Assembly: GCA_009924135.1 (NCBI GenBank)
Contig: RFSE01000002.1
Coordinates: 26,005-90,004, forward strand
Direction of reading: 5' to 3'
Length of the DNA: 64,000 bases
DNA from: Pseudomonadota bacterium
GTDB lineage: Bacteria > Verrucomicrobiota > Verrucomicrobiia > Limisphaerales > SXTU01
The notes beneath the pieces are model-generated. The model was not told the DNA's origin, ran no database searches, and saw only the letters and a program-made list of their open reading frames with translations. Below, in pieces: positions 42,453 through 51,026 of this stretch. Position numbers and translations under genes: made by a program. The first letter of the stretch is position 1, and every line of letters starts with the position of its first letter.

Positions 42453-44930
42453 TCATTTGCTGAGAAATACCGGGCTTTGCACCACGGCATGGACGAGCGC
42501 ACGGAAGCCGTGGTGCTGCTGGCGTACGTCAGTCACAATTGGTTCGACCACGGCGCGGTCGGCGAACTGGATGTCCGCGCCGGTGGCGTAGGTGAGGAGT
42601 TTTTGTGCCAGGTTGCGAGTGAGCTGGTCTGGGTCGCGCAAGAGCAGGCGCTTGTAGTCGTCAATGTTGGCAAAGGCCTGGCCGGCGGCGGTTTCGCCGG
42701 CGGGCTCGACGGGCCGGGCGAGCCAGACTTTCTTGCCCGGATAATTGGCCAGTTCCGCGTAGTCGCCCCCCTTGGGCGGCGGCTGCTTCACGCGGTAACG
42801 CTCGCGCCAGCCACCCACGACATCGAAGTTCTCCAGAGCAAACCCCGGCGGGTCGATGTGGACATGACACGAGGCGCACACGGCCACGTTCTTGTGCTTG
42901 TCCAATTGCTCACGTAGCGTCGTCGCGCCGCGAATGTCTGGCTCGATGGCGGCCACATCGGCGGGCGGAGGCGGAGGCGGTTTGCCGATGATCCGTTCCA
43001 ACATCCACGCGCCGCGCTTCACGGGCGAGGTGTAGGTGGCGTTGGTGGTGAGCTTGAGCAAGCTGGCGTGCGTGATGAGCCCGCCACGATGCGAACCAGA
43101 CGGGAGATTCACGCGGCACAGCTCCAGCCCAAGCACACCGGGCAGGCCGTAATGCTTCGCCAGCCGGGCGTTGAGGAAGGTCCAGTCCGAGTGAACGAAC
43201 GCGCTGGTGGGCAGGTCGTGGGCGAGCACCTCGGCAAAGAACTTCGTCGTCTCCAGCGGCATGGACCACGCGAGCAGGTCGTCGTATTCCAAGTAGAGCG
43301 CGTCGGGTTTCATGTCCTGAAACTTGCGCAGATCCAGCCACTGGCCGGTGAAGCCGGTGATGAACCGTTGCGCCTTCGGGTCCTTGAGCAACCGCTCCGT
43401 CTGCGCCCGCAGGTTCGCCGGCTTGAGCAACTCGCCCTTCGCCGCGAGCGCGGTCAGTTCGTCATCCGGGAGCGAATTCCACAGCAACCGCGCCAGTCGC
43501 GCCGCCACGGCAAAGTCATCGAGCCGCCCGGGCTTCTCGACGTAGAGCAGGAAGTGCGGCGAGCAAAGCGCGGCCTTGTACCCGGCGCGCATCGCCTCGC
43601 CGAAGCGCTCGCCCTGATCGAGCTGCTCGTGGACGAAGCGCACGAAGTAAGCCACGGTATCCTCGCTCACCGGCCGGCGAAAGGCGCGCGGCAGGAAGGC
43701 GCGCAACAGCCGCTCCGCATCGGCTTTCGGTTCCCGCGAGACGGGCGAGAGCGGGTACTTGGAATACTCGCCGGGGACGGACCATTTCTTCCAGTCGTCG
43801 CGGACCGGCTTGCCGGCGAGCGTGTCATCAAGGTAGCGGGAGGGCACCTGCGGCAGATCACCGAAGAGGCGCGCATAACCCACGCCCGCATCCAGCGGAC
43901 CTTCAAGTTCGATCCAATCCACCGCCAGTCCGGGGCCTTTGAAGTCGTCGCCGACCGGTTCGCCGTTGCGCTGCTTTTTCAGATCCTGAAAAAAAGTCAG
44001 GTCCAGGCCTTCGAGATAGACCTGCTCACCCGCCGGAAGCGCAGCCTCCACTTCCACGACCCGCGCACGGTCCGCTGGCGCATCGAAGTGGTCGAGCACG
44101 TGCTGGAGTTTTTCGTGGGCGAAACGGTCGGAACTGATTTTACCAACCAGCATCGGGATGGACTTGCCGTCGGTGTTCACCGCCCGGACGGACGCGCGGA
44201 TGCGATAGCGGCCCGGCGCGGGCGTGGGCGGCGTGGTGACACTGCCATGTTTGTAGAGCCGCGCGCATAACACGATGGTGTCTCCTTCGAACCGCACGAA
44301 CGGCGCGGTGCCCTCGCGATTGGGCTTGGGCCGGCTGTCGAGGAACTGCCGGCCAGTCCAGCGCCGCACGGCATTCGTCAGCGGCCACGCGGGCAGCGCG
44401 GCTGCCAGCGCCCGGTCTGCCGCCTCCTGATAACGCACCAGATGCGTGGCGGAAGTCTCCAACGCGCTGCTGACCTTATCGAAGCCCGCCGCCCCGTTGT
44501 CTTCCGGCAACAGATCTTTGAGCGGCGCGGTGATGCCGAGCAGGTCATGCACCGTGTGCTCGTATTCCGTGCGGTTCATCCGCCGCACCACGACGCGGCC
44601 CGCCGCCTGCTGGCGGGCGGCGGACGCCGTGTGAAGTTCCGTGCCGAGCGATTTTAAGAACGCGCCGCGTTCCTCCGGAGCAGGCTGCGTACTTTTCTTC
44701 GGCGGCATCTCGCCCTTCGCCAGGCGGTCGAACAACTTTTCCCAGATTGCGAAGGACTTGGGCGTGCTCCAGTTGGGTTGAAGCGCAACCAGGTCCAACC
44801 CGCCCTTCTTGGTGTCCGCGTCATGGCACTCGATGCAATGCGCTTTAATAAACGCGGCCGGTGTTGCCGCAGCAGAAGCGGTACAGACGACCGCAATCAA
44901 GACGAAGCAATTTAGGGCAAAGCGCTTCAT
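42453..44930 (-). CDS. DUF1592-type secreted di-haem protein (copy C)
   Basis: The ATG at 44930 gives 825 aa with signal peptide MKRFALNCFVLIAVVCTASA. A cytochrome c motif CIECHD follows with EMPPKKSTQP, then DUF1587, DUF1595, DUF1592, DUF1588 and DUF1585 in the usual order (VRRMNRTEYEHTVHDLLGIT; LPRAFRRPVSEDTVAYFVRF; SFGRNT-like SHRGGLITHASLLKLTTNATYTSPVKRG; VCASCHVHIDPPGFALENFD). CASCH is a second haem site. The N-terminal haem plus a large periplasmic body suggests electron transfer linked to degradation of complex substrates. It is the most divergent of three such proteins here. Confidence 0.88.
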   Translation of the reverse strand: MKRFALNCFVLIAVVCTASAAATPAAFIKAHCIECHDADTKKGGLDLVALQPNWSTPKSFAIWEKLFDRLAKGEMPPKKSTQPAPEERGAFLKSLGTELHTASAARQQAAGRVVVRRMNRTEYEHTVHDLLGITAPLKDLLPEDNGAAGFDKVSSALETSATHLVRYQEAADRALAAALPAWPLTNAVRRWTGRQFLDSRPKPNREGTAPFVRFEGDTIVLCARLYKHGSVTTPPTPAPGRYRIRASVRAVNTDGKSIPMLVGKISSDRFAHEKLQHVLDHFDAPADRARVVEVEAALPAGEQVYLEGLDLTFFQDLKKQRNGEPVGDDFKGPGLAVDWIELEGPLDAGVGYARLFGDLPQVPSRYLDDTLAGKPVRDDWKKWSVPGEYSKYPLSPVSREPKADAERLLRAFLPRAFRRPVSEDTVAYFVRFVHEQLDQGERFGEAMRAGYKAALCSPHFLLYVEKPGRLDDFAVAARLARLLWNSLPDDELTALAAKGELLKPANLRAQTERLLKDPKAQRFITGFTGQWLDLRKFQDMKPDALYLEYDDLLAWSMPLETTKFFAEVLAHDLPTSAFVHSDWTFLNARLAKHYGLPGVLGLELCRVNLPSGSHRGGLITHASLLKLTTNATYTSPVKRGAWMLERIIGKPPPPPPADVAAIEPDIRGATTLREQLDKHKNVAVCASCHVHIDPPGFALENFDVVGGWRERYRVKQPPPKGGDYAELANYPGKKVWLARPVEPAGETAAGQAFANIDDYKRLLLRDPDQLTRNLAQKLLTYATGADIQFADRAVVEPIVTDVRQQHHGFRALVHAVVQSPVFLSK

Positions 44931-44961
44931 GTATTTCCAAATTTCGTGCATCCTCAATTGA

Positions 44962-46113
44962 TTACCGGTCCTCCATGAACTTCACCCGCTCCTCAGAGGG
45001 GATGGTCACGAATTTCCAAGTGTCGCACTTCACGCGGATGATGCGGCCGGGGCGGTAGCCGTCGAGCAGTTCGGCGAACTTCATCCGGATCTGGATGCCG
45101 CTGCTGCCGGGCGGCGGGTTCGGCGTTTCCTTCCACTCGACCACCTGGCCGATCTTCTTGTCGCTGCGATGAAACCAAGTGCGCAGGGTCTTCTCGGCGA
45201 CCGCCACGCCGTAGCCTTTGTCCTGCGTGGTCTTGAGGTCGTCGTAGAGCGATTGATCCATGCCGCCGAAGAGCGTGAGGGTGACGAGGCCGCCGCCAAA
45301 GTCGAAGTTCTCCACGGCATCAATCCAGCCGGGCAACCAGCGTTGACGTTGGAAGAGTACGTGCCGACGCCGCTGGTGTTCCGTGGCGGCCTGGCGGGCC
45401 GCATCATCCAGCCAGAGGTCGGAGACCGTGAACTCCTTGTCGCGCCAGCCCTGCGACCAGGTGAGATTGAGCTGGACCGTGGTGTCGGGCGCGACGTCCT
45501 TCAACTCGACCCGCGTGCGGCCTTTCCAAACCCGGGTGACATTGTCGATGTCGATGATGTAGGGCTTGTTGATGCCATCCTTCGCCATGGTTCCCGTCGG
45601 GGTCACGTTCAACTTGCCCTTGGCTTCATCGACCGAAACCACCTTCCAAGCCTGGCCCCGGCGCTGGTAAAAACTGAAGTCATCTTCGAGCGAGAGGCCG
45701 TGGTTGTATTTGATTTCATATTTCTCCTGGCTCTTGGGCAACGGCGGGATGGTCTTCTCCTCACCCGGCGGCGGCACGAAAAAGTATCCGTGCAGGTGCG
45801 TGCCGATGGGAATGTCGCGCAGCTCCGCAGGTGCGCCGTTGAACCAGCACATGGCATACGGCAGCAGGGCGAACGAATGCAGCGCGCCGGATTGATAACG
45901 GTCGTGCGGCTCATTGCCATCAATGCGCAACGCGCCGCGCCGGTTGGCGGGATCAAGCACCACCAGTTCGCCGGACAAGTAGTGACCTGAGTCGGGCGGC
46001 GGAAACTGGCCGGGCTGGGGAATGTGGTCGGCGGCGGAAACGGAGTGTGCCAGCGGTGACATGGCAGCACCGAGACCAAGCAGATGGAGGAACTGGCGGC
46101 GGGAAAGTTTCAT
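44962..46113 (-). CDS. Unrecognised secreted protein, paralogue family A (member 1)
   Basis: The 383-aa protein has a Tat-like signal KLSRRQFLHLLGLGAAMSPLAHSVSA. The mature part opens PQPGQFPPPDSGHYLSGELVV, then has DIPIGTHLHGYFFVPPPGEE, NHGLSLEDDFSFYQRRGQAW, TRVWKGRTRVELKD and VTLTLFGGMDQSLYDDL. It ends PSEERVKFMEDR. I do not recognise the family. A second member at 48510 shares all these blocks. Both lie directly upstream of a DUF1592 gene in transcription order, so it is likely a partner or accessory of that haem protein. The lack of cysteines argues against a haem or Fe-S role. Confidence 0.75.
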   Translation of the reverse strand: MKLSRRQFLHLLGLGAAMSPLAHSVSAADHIPQPGQFPPPDSGHYLSGELVVLDPANRRGALRIDGNEPHDRYQSGALHSFALLPYAMCWFNGAPAELRDIPIGTHLHGYFFVPPPGEEKTIPPLPKSQEKYEIKYNHGLSLEDDFSFYQRRGQAWKVVSVDEAKGKLNVTPTGTMAKDGINKPYIIDIDNVTRVWKGRTRVELKDVAPDTTVQLNLTWSQGWRDKEFTVSDLWLDDAARQAATEHQRRRHVLFQRQRWLPGWIDAVENFDFGGGLVTLTLFGGMDQSLYDDLKTTQDKGYGVAVAEKTLRTWFHRSDKKIGQVVEWKETPNPPPGSSGIQIRMKFAELLDGYRPGRIIRVKCDTWKFVTIPSEERVKFMEDR

Positions 46114-46136
46114 TTCTTGATGTGCTCGGAACGGAC

Positions 46137-48470
46137 CTACCTTTTCTGAAACAACTCAGACAGCACCAGCCGTTCGATGACCGGCTTGAGGCGGTAGTCC
46201 TCCGCTTTGCAATCGCGGGCAATGGTGCGCAACGCCGTTGCATCGTCCGAAGTCATCGCACGGCGCAGGGCGAAGGTGGCGAGCTGCTCGACAAACGCCT
46301 CGGAAAAGCGGTCAAGGTCCTGCACGAGCAACTGCTTGAAGGATTCCGGGCCGTCATAGGCACGACCATCGGGCAGCTTGCCGCTCGCGTTCACGGGAGG
46401 ATTTGCGCCCTGCCCGGACTTCATGGCCTCTTCCGTGCGCCAGCGCCCGATGGCGTCAAAATTGTCGAAAGCAAAACCGAGCGGGTCGATGCGCTGGTGG
46501 CAGGCGGCGCAGTTGGCGTGGGTCGAGTGCGCCTCGAGTTGCTGGCGGATGGTCGCCTTGGGTTTGTTGCTGGGCGTGGGTTCCAGCGGATCGACATTGG
46601 GCGGCGGTGGCGGCGGCGTTTTGGCAAAAACGGCTTCCGACACCCACACGCCACGGTGCACCGGCCGATGCCGCGTGCCGTCAGAGGTAAGCATGAGCAC
46701 GCTGGCGTGCGTGAGCAGGCCGCCCCGATGATCCTCCGGACGCAAGGTCACGCGCTGGAACGAAGACGCTGCGGGAGGCGGCATCTGGTAATGCATGGCG
46801 AGCCGTGCGTTCAACATGGTCCAGTCCGACGCGAGGAATTCACGCAGGGACAAGTTCCGCGCGAAGACCTCCGTGAAATAGCTGACCGATTCCAGCACCA
46901 TGCTTTGTTCAAGCCACTTGTCGTAGTCGGGGAAAAGCTCGGTATCCGGCGGAAAGACGCCGACCTTGTGAAGCTGCAGCCATTGCTTCGGGAACGCGTC
47001 GGTGAACCGCTTGATCTTCGGGTCGGCAAACATGCGGGCGACCTGGGCTCGCAGCACCGCCGGTTCGTGGAGCTTGCCCGCTTGTGCGGCGGCAGCCAGT
47101 TCGCTGTCCGGCATCGAACCCCAGAGGAAGTAGGACAGGCGCGAGGCGAGTTCCCAGTCGTTGACCTGGGCGCGGCGCTGCTTGGCTGAGCCTTCTTCGA
47201 GGTAATAAAAGTTCTTCGCGGTAAGCACCCCGATCATGCCGGCGAGATACGCGGAACGGAACTTTTCGCCCGCCGCCAGCTCACCCGCGATGACCTTCAT
47301 GAAGCGCTCGATATCCGCATCTGCAACTGGCCGCCGCCAGGCGCGCGTGGCGAACTGTTTCAGACATTCGCGCGCTTCGGCGAGGTCGCCGGCCTTGGTG
47401 GGAAAGAGGCCTTCGCGCTTTTTCTGATCGGCTTCGGTGAGAATGGGGCCCTCCCACTCCACCCAGTCCACGATCAGGAGCGGAAAGATCGAACGACCTT
47501 CCTCGTCGAGCAGCTTGTAGGTCTTTGGCGCGACGTTTTTAAGGTCGTTCAGACTGGAGAACGGCATGGAGCTGATGTTCGGGGTCTGACCGTCGGAGAG
47601 CATGCCCGGGGCTTCGTTCAACAGGTCGAGGCTGCCCTCGGGGAGAAACGTCTCGATCTCCACGACGGTCGGCTTGCCCTCGGGGGCCTGCACGTCCTGG
47701 CCGGTGATGGAACGTTTCAATCCGTGATGCCATACGGCCAGATGCGGCAACCGGCCCTTGAACGAAGGCACGGCACTGAGCTGGACGCGGATGCGATAAA
47801 GTCCCGGTGCCGTGGCGCGCAAGTTGCCGCGCCGATGCCCCGGCGCGATCAACCAGCGGGTGCCAGGCGCAGCTTCGCTCCGACCCTTGCCCGCCTTCGC
47901 CGGCGACTCGGGGAAGGCCCGGTCCAGCACGGTCTCGGCGGCCTTGAAGTAGCGGTCCACATGCGATGGCGAGAGCGACAACATCGAGCCGATGCGCTCG
48001 AAGCCGTGCCAGCGCGGGTCTTCGTTGAAAGCACCAGGCGCATCCACATCGAAGTAAACGCCAAGCAGGTCGTAAACCGTGTGGCCGTATTCCTCGCGGC
48101 TCAACCGGTAGTGCGCCACTGGCCCGCGCTTGGCCATGCGGGCCGCCTCGCCCTCCTTGAGACGCGAGGAAATCCAGTCCACGACCGGCCCCAGCTCGAC
48201 CGCCTTGGGCTGCGGTTCCTTCTTGGGCGGCATCTCGCGGGTGCTGATGCGGAACAAAACCTCGGCCCAGCGCTGGGCCTCCACCGGGTCCGTGAAATCT
48301 GCCGACAGCTTGTCCACGCGGAACTCGCCCTTCTGCTGCTTCTCGCCGTGGCAACGGAGGCAATGGTCGGCGAAGAAAGCCTTGGTCGGGGACTCGGCGG
48401 CGAATGCTGGGGCGGCCCAGCCGAAACCGGCGGCCAGACCGACGGCAAACCAACGTAACTTTAAGTTCAT
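46137..48470 (-). CDS. DUF1592-type secreted di-haem protein (copy B)
   Basis: The ATG at 48470 gives 777 aa with signal peptide LRWFAVGLAAGFGWAAPAFA. A haem site CLRCHGEKQQKGEF and REMPPKKEPQPKAVELG follow. The DUF1587-DUF1585 architecture has DPRWHGFERIGSMLSLSPSH, RPEDHRGGLLTHASVLMLTS and a second haem site CAACHQRIDPLGFAFDNFD. It is closely related to copy A at 51027 along its whole length (the last 200 residues are nearly superimposable) and much less to copy C. It lies 22 bp downstream of nothing but its own paralogue-A partner and is likely in one transcript. Confidence 0.9.
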   Translation of the reverse strand: MNLKLRWFAVGLAAGFGWAAPAFAAESPTKAFFADHCLRCHGEKQQKGEFRVDKLSADFTDPVEAQRWAEVLFRISTREMPPKKEPQPKAVELGPVVDWISSRLKEGEAARMAKRGPVAHYRLSREEYGHTVYDLLGVYFDVDAPGAFNEDPRWHGFERIGSMLSLSPSHVDRYFKAAETVLDRAFPESPAKAGKGRSEAAPGTRWLIAPGHRRGNLRATAPGLYRIRVQLSAVPSFKGRLPHLAVWHHGLKRSITGQDVQAPEGKPTVVEIETFLPEGSLDLLNEAPGMLSDGQTPNISSMPFSSLNDLKNVAPKTYKLLDEEGRSIFPLLIVDWVEWEGPILTEADQKKREGLFPTKAGDLAEARECLKQFATRAWRRPVADADIERFMKVIAGELAAGEKFRSAYLAGMIGVLTAKNFYYLEEGSAKQRRAQVNDWELASRLSYFLWGSMPDSELAAAAQAGKLHEPAVLRAQVARMFADPKIKRFTDAFPKQWLQLHKVGVFPPDTELFPDYDKWLEQSMVLESVSYFTEVFARNLSLREFLASDWTMLNARLAMHYQMPPPAASSFQRVTLRPEDHRGGLLTHASVLMLTSDGTRHRPVHRGVWVSEAVFAKTPPPPPPNVDPLEPTPSNKPKATIRQQLEAHSTHANCAACHQRIDPLGFAFDNFDAIGRWRTEEAMKSGQGANPPVNASGKLPDGRAYDGPESFKQLLVQDLDRFSEAFVEQLATFALRRAMTSDDATALRTIARDCKAEDYRLKPVIERLVLSELFQKR

Positions 48471-48509
48471 CTCGGAGAAAAATGCAGGCATGGCAAGCGG
48501 CCCCGTTGA

Positions 48510-49652
48510 TTAACGGTCATCGAAGTTCTTCACGCGTTCCTCGGGCGGCAGCTTCACATTGGGAAAGCCGCTGGGGCGAAAGCGGACGATCCGGCCGGGG
48601 CGAAATCCCTCCAGCAGTTCGTTCAGTTGCACCCGCAGTTGCAGGCCGCTGCTACCGGATGGCGGATTCGGCAGATCCTTGACCCCGACCACCGAGCCGC
48701 CCTTGTTATCATGCTCCTGCCACCAACTACGCAGGGTCGGTTCTGCGGCAGCGATGGCGGCACTTTTGGCCGTCCGCGCCCGCTCGTATAACGTCGGGTC
48801 CATGCCGCCAAAGAGCGTGACGGTGACGATGCCCTTGCCGCCGGGCTGATGCTCGACGTTATCCACCCACCCAGCCAGCCACCGGTGCAACTGATGCCGG
48901 ATGTGAATCTGTCGCTGCTGCTCCGTGGCGAGCTTGCGGCTGTCCTCGTCGAGCCAGACATCCGCCACCTGAAGCTGGCCGTTCTTCCAGTCGGGAGCCC
49001 ACGTGAAGTTCAACTGGACGGACTGGTCCGCAGCGAGGTCTTCCAGTTCGCCCGCCGCCCGGCCCTTCCACACACGGGTGGAGCGGTCCATTTCAAAAGT
49101 CTGCTCGCCTTTTAACCCGTCGGCATCCGCCTTGCCCGTCGCCACGATCCTGAGCTTGCCCGCCTTCACGTCAGCCGACGTGATTTTCCAAGCCCGGCCG
49201 CGTCGCAGATAAAAGCTGAAGTCATCCTCCAGCGAGAGCGCATGGGTGTATTTGACCCCATACCGCGAATTCTTCTCCGGAGGCGGGATCGATTTGTCAT
49301 CTGCCGGCGGCAGGACGAAATACCCGTGGAGCAAAGTGCCGATGGGAATGTCCCGCAGCTCCGCCGGTGCGCCGTGATGGCTGATCGTGCCGTAGGGCAG
49401 GAGCGCGAAGCGGTGTGATGGTGCCGAGTGATACCGGTCGTCCACGCCATCACCCACGAACCGGATGGCCCCGCGGCGGTTCACGTGATCCACGGAGATC
49501 AGTTCACCGGCGAAATAATGGCCAACATTCGGCGGGGGAAACTGGCCGGGCTGCGGAACGAACTCAGACTTCTCCTGTCCGCCCGCATAATGTGCGAGCA
49601 GACAAACCGTGAACGTCAGAATGCAGCGCAGGTCTTGAGCAACCGCCCTCAA
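48510..49652 (-). CDS. Unrecognised secreted protein, paralogue family A (member 2)
   Basis: The 380-aa protein shares with member 1 the blocks PQPGQFPPP, GHYFAGELISVDHVNRRGA, DIPIGTLLHGYFVLPP, HALSLEDDFSFYLRRGRAW, STRVWKGRAAGELED and TLFGGMDPTLYERA, and the ending LPPEERVKNFDDR. The N-terminus (CILTFTVCLLAHYAGGQ) is a Sec-like signal instead of a Tat one. The apparent start is a TTG at 49652 whose TTGA overlaps the stop of the preceding DUF1552 gene, implying translational coupling. Function unknown. Confidence 0.72.
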   Translation of the reverse strand: MRAVAQDLRCILTFTVCLLAHYAGGQEKSEFVPQPGQFPPPNVGHYFAGELISVDHVNRRGAIRFVGDGVDDRYHSAPSHRFALLPYGTISHHGAPAELRDIPIGTLLHGYFVLPPADDKSIPPPEKNSRYGVKYTHALSLEDDFSFYLRRGRAWKITSADVKAGKLRIVATGKADADGLKGEQTFEMDRSTRVWKGRAAGELEDLAADQSVQLNFTWAPDWKNGQLQVADVWLDEDSRKLATEQQRQIHIRHQLHRWLAGWVDNVEHQPGGKGIVTVTLFGGMDPTLYERARTAKSAAIAAAEPTLRSWWQEHDNKGGSVVGVKDLPNPPSGSSGLQLRVQLNELLEGFRPGRIVRFRPSGFPNVKLPPEERVKNFDDR

Positions 49653-51001
49653 GCCGACACCTCCGAGACGATGCCCAGGCTGTCGGCGAACTTCTCGGTC
49701 TTCACGTTCATTTTTTGCGCCATCGTCAACAGCAGGTTGCTCAGGCGCGCCTTTTCGTTCACCGGCTTGAAGTGGATGGCCGGGTGTTTGTCGTAGCCTT
49801 TAAACTCGGGCACGAGGTTGAAGTCCACATGCCGTCCATGTTTGAGCCCGAGCTTGGTGCCGCCCGCGAGGATGAGCGGCAGGCTGGCGTTGCCGTGGCT
49901 GTGCCCGTAGGCCATGCCGCTGCCGTAGAGCGCCATGGTCGTGTTGATCAGCGGGCCGTCGGCGTCCGACACTTCCTTCAAACGGCCGATGAAGTAGCTG
50001 AACTGCGCGATGTTGAACGCGTCGCTCTCCATGAGCTGGCGCATCAGATCGGGGTTGCCGTTGTGATGCGAAAGCGAGTGGCGGTCCTGCTTGATGCCGA
50101 TTTCCGGCACCGCCGGCCCCTGCCCTTCCAAGCCGGTGGCAAAAGTAGCCACGCGCGTCATGTCCGTCTGGAACGCCAGCACAATGATGTCGTACATCGT
50201 ACGGAGGTAGTCGCCGAGCATCTGGAGTGAGATGTCGCGGTTGAGCTTCGAGTGGATGGACGGCTCGATCTTCGGGCGCGGCGTATCGAGCCACTTGTCT
50301 GAACGTTCGGTGCGGATTTCCACCTCGCGCACGGCGGTGAGGTATTGTTCCAACCGGCCCTTGTCTTCGTTGCCCAACTGGCCGCTGAGACTGCGTGCCT
50401 CGTCCAGAACGGCGTCAATGATGCTGCCGCGCCGTTGATAACCCCGGCGTTGCTTGGCGATGCCACCCTTCGGATCTTCGAACAACTCGCGGAAGGCCAG
50501 GCCGGGGCTGAACGTGGCCGGCAATTGGATGCCATCGGGATTCACCGCCAGCGAGCCCCCCTGATTGCTCAGTTCCAGGGAGGAATAACGGGTGATCGGC
50601 GCGGTCACCTGGGCCATGAGCTGATCGACGGAAATGGTGTTGCGCACCGACTGCCCGATCTTGCCACCCGTCAGCCAGATGCTCTGGCAGTTGTGATGGT
50701 TGCCCAGGCCGTTGGGATGGTGCAGGCCGCTGAACGGCGTGACGACGTCACGATGCGGCTCCAACGATACGAGCGGCTTGGATAACTTGTAGTCGGGACC
50801 GGCCTCCTTGATCTGGTAGTCGGCGGTGCAGACGCCGTTGGGCAGATAGATGAAAACACTGCGCCGCGCCTTGAGCGCCGGGTCTGCCGTCGCCGCGCGG
50901 AGCGGTTGCATGCAGTCCAGAAACGGCAGGGCCATCGTGACGCCGAGGCCCTTGAGCGCATGCCGTCGGGTAAGCAACCAGTTTTGGCGGGGAACATTCA
51001 T
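49649..51001 (-). CDS. DUF1552 domain-containing protein (copy 2)
   Basis: The 450-aa protein has a Tat-like start WLLTRRHALKGLGVTMALPFLDCM. The DUF1552 blocks are SVFIYLPNGVCTADYQIKEAGPDY, PFSGLHHPNGLGNHHNCQSIWLTGG, QTDMTRVATFATGLEGQGP, MALYGSGMAYGHSHGNASLPLILAGG and a C-terminal LLLTMAQKMNVKTEKFADSLG. It sits between DUF1592 copy A and the family A member 2. Its gene order (DUF1592, then DUF1552) matches the other end of the cluster. Confidence 0.9.
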   Translation of the reverse strand: MNVPRQNWLLTRRHALKGLGVTMALPFLDCMQPLRAATADPALKARRSVFIYLPNGVCTADYQIKEAGPDYKLSKPLVSLEPHRDVVTPFSGLHHPNGLGNHHNCQSIWLTGGKIGQSVRNTISVDQLMAQVTAPITRYSSLELSNQGGSLAVNPDGIQLPATFSPGLAFRELFEDPKGGIAKQRRGYQRRGSIIDAVLDEARSLSGQLGNEDKGRLEQYLTAVREVEIRTERSDKWLDTPRPKIEPSIHSKLNRDISLQMLGDYLRTMYDIIVLAFQTDMTRVATFATGLEGQGPAVPEIGIKQDRHSLSHHNGNPDLMRQLMESDAFNIAQFSYFIGRLKEVSDADGPLINTTMALYGSGMAYGHSHGNASLPLILAGGTKLGLKHGRHVDFNLVPEFKGYDKHPAIHFKPVNEKARLSNLLLTMAQKMNVKTEKFADSLGIVSEVSA

Positions 51002-51026
51002 GGCAGTATATTGTCTGAGTTGGACG

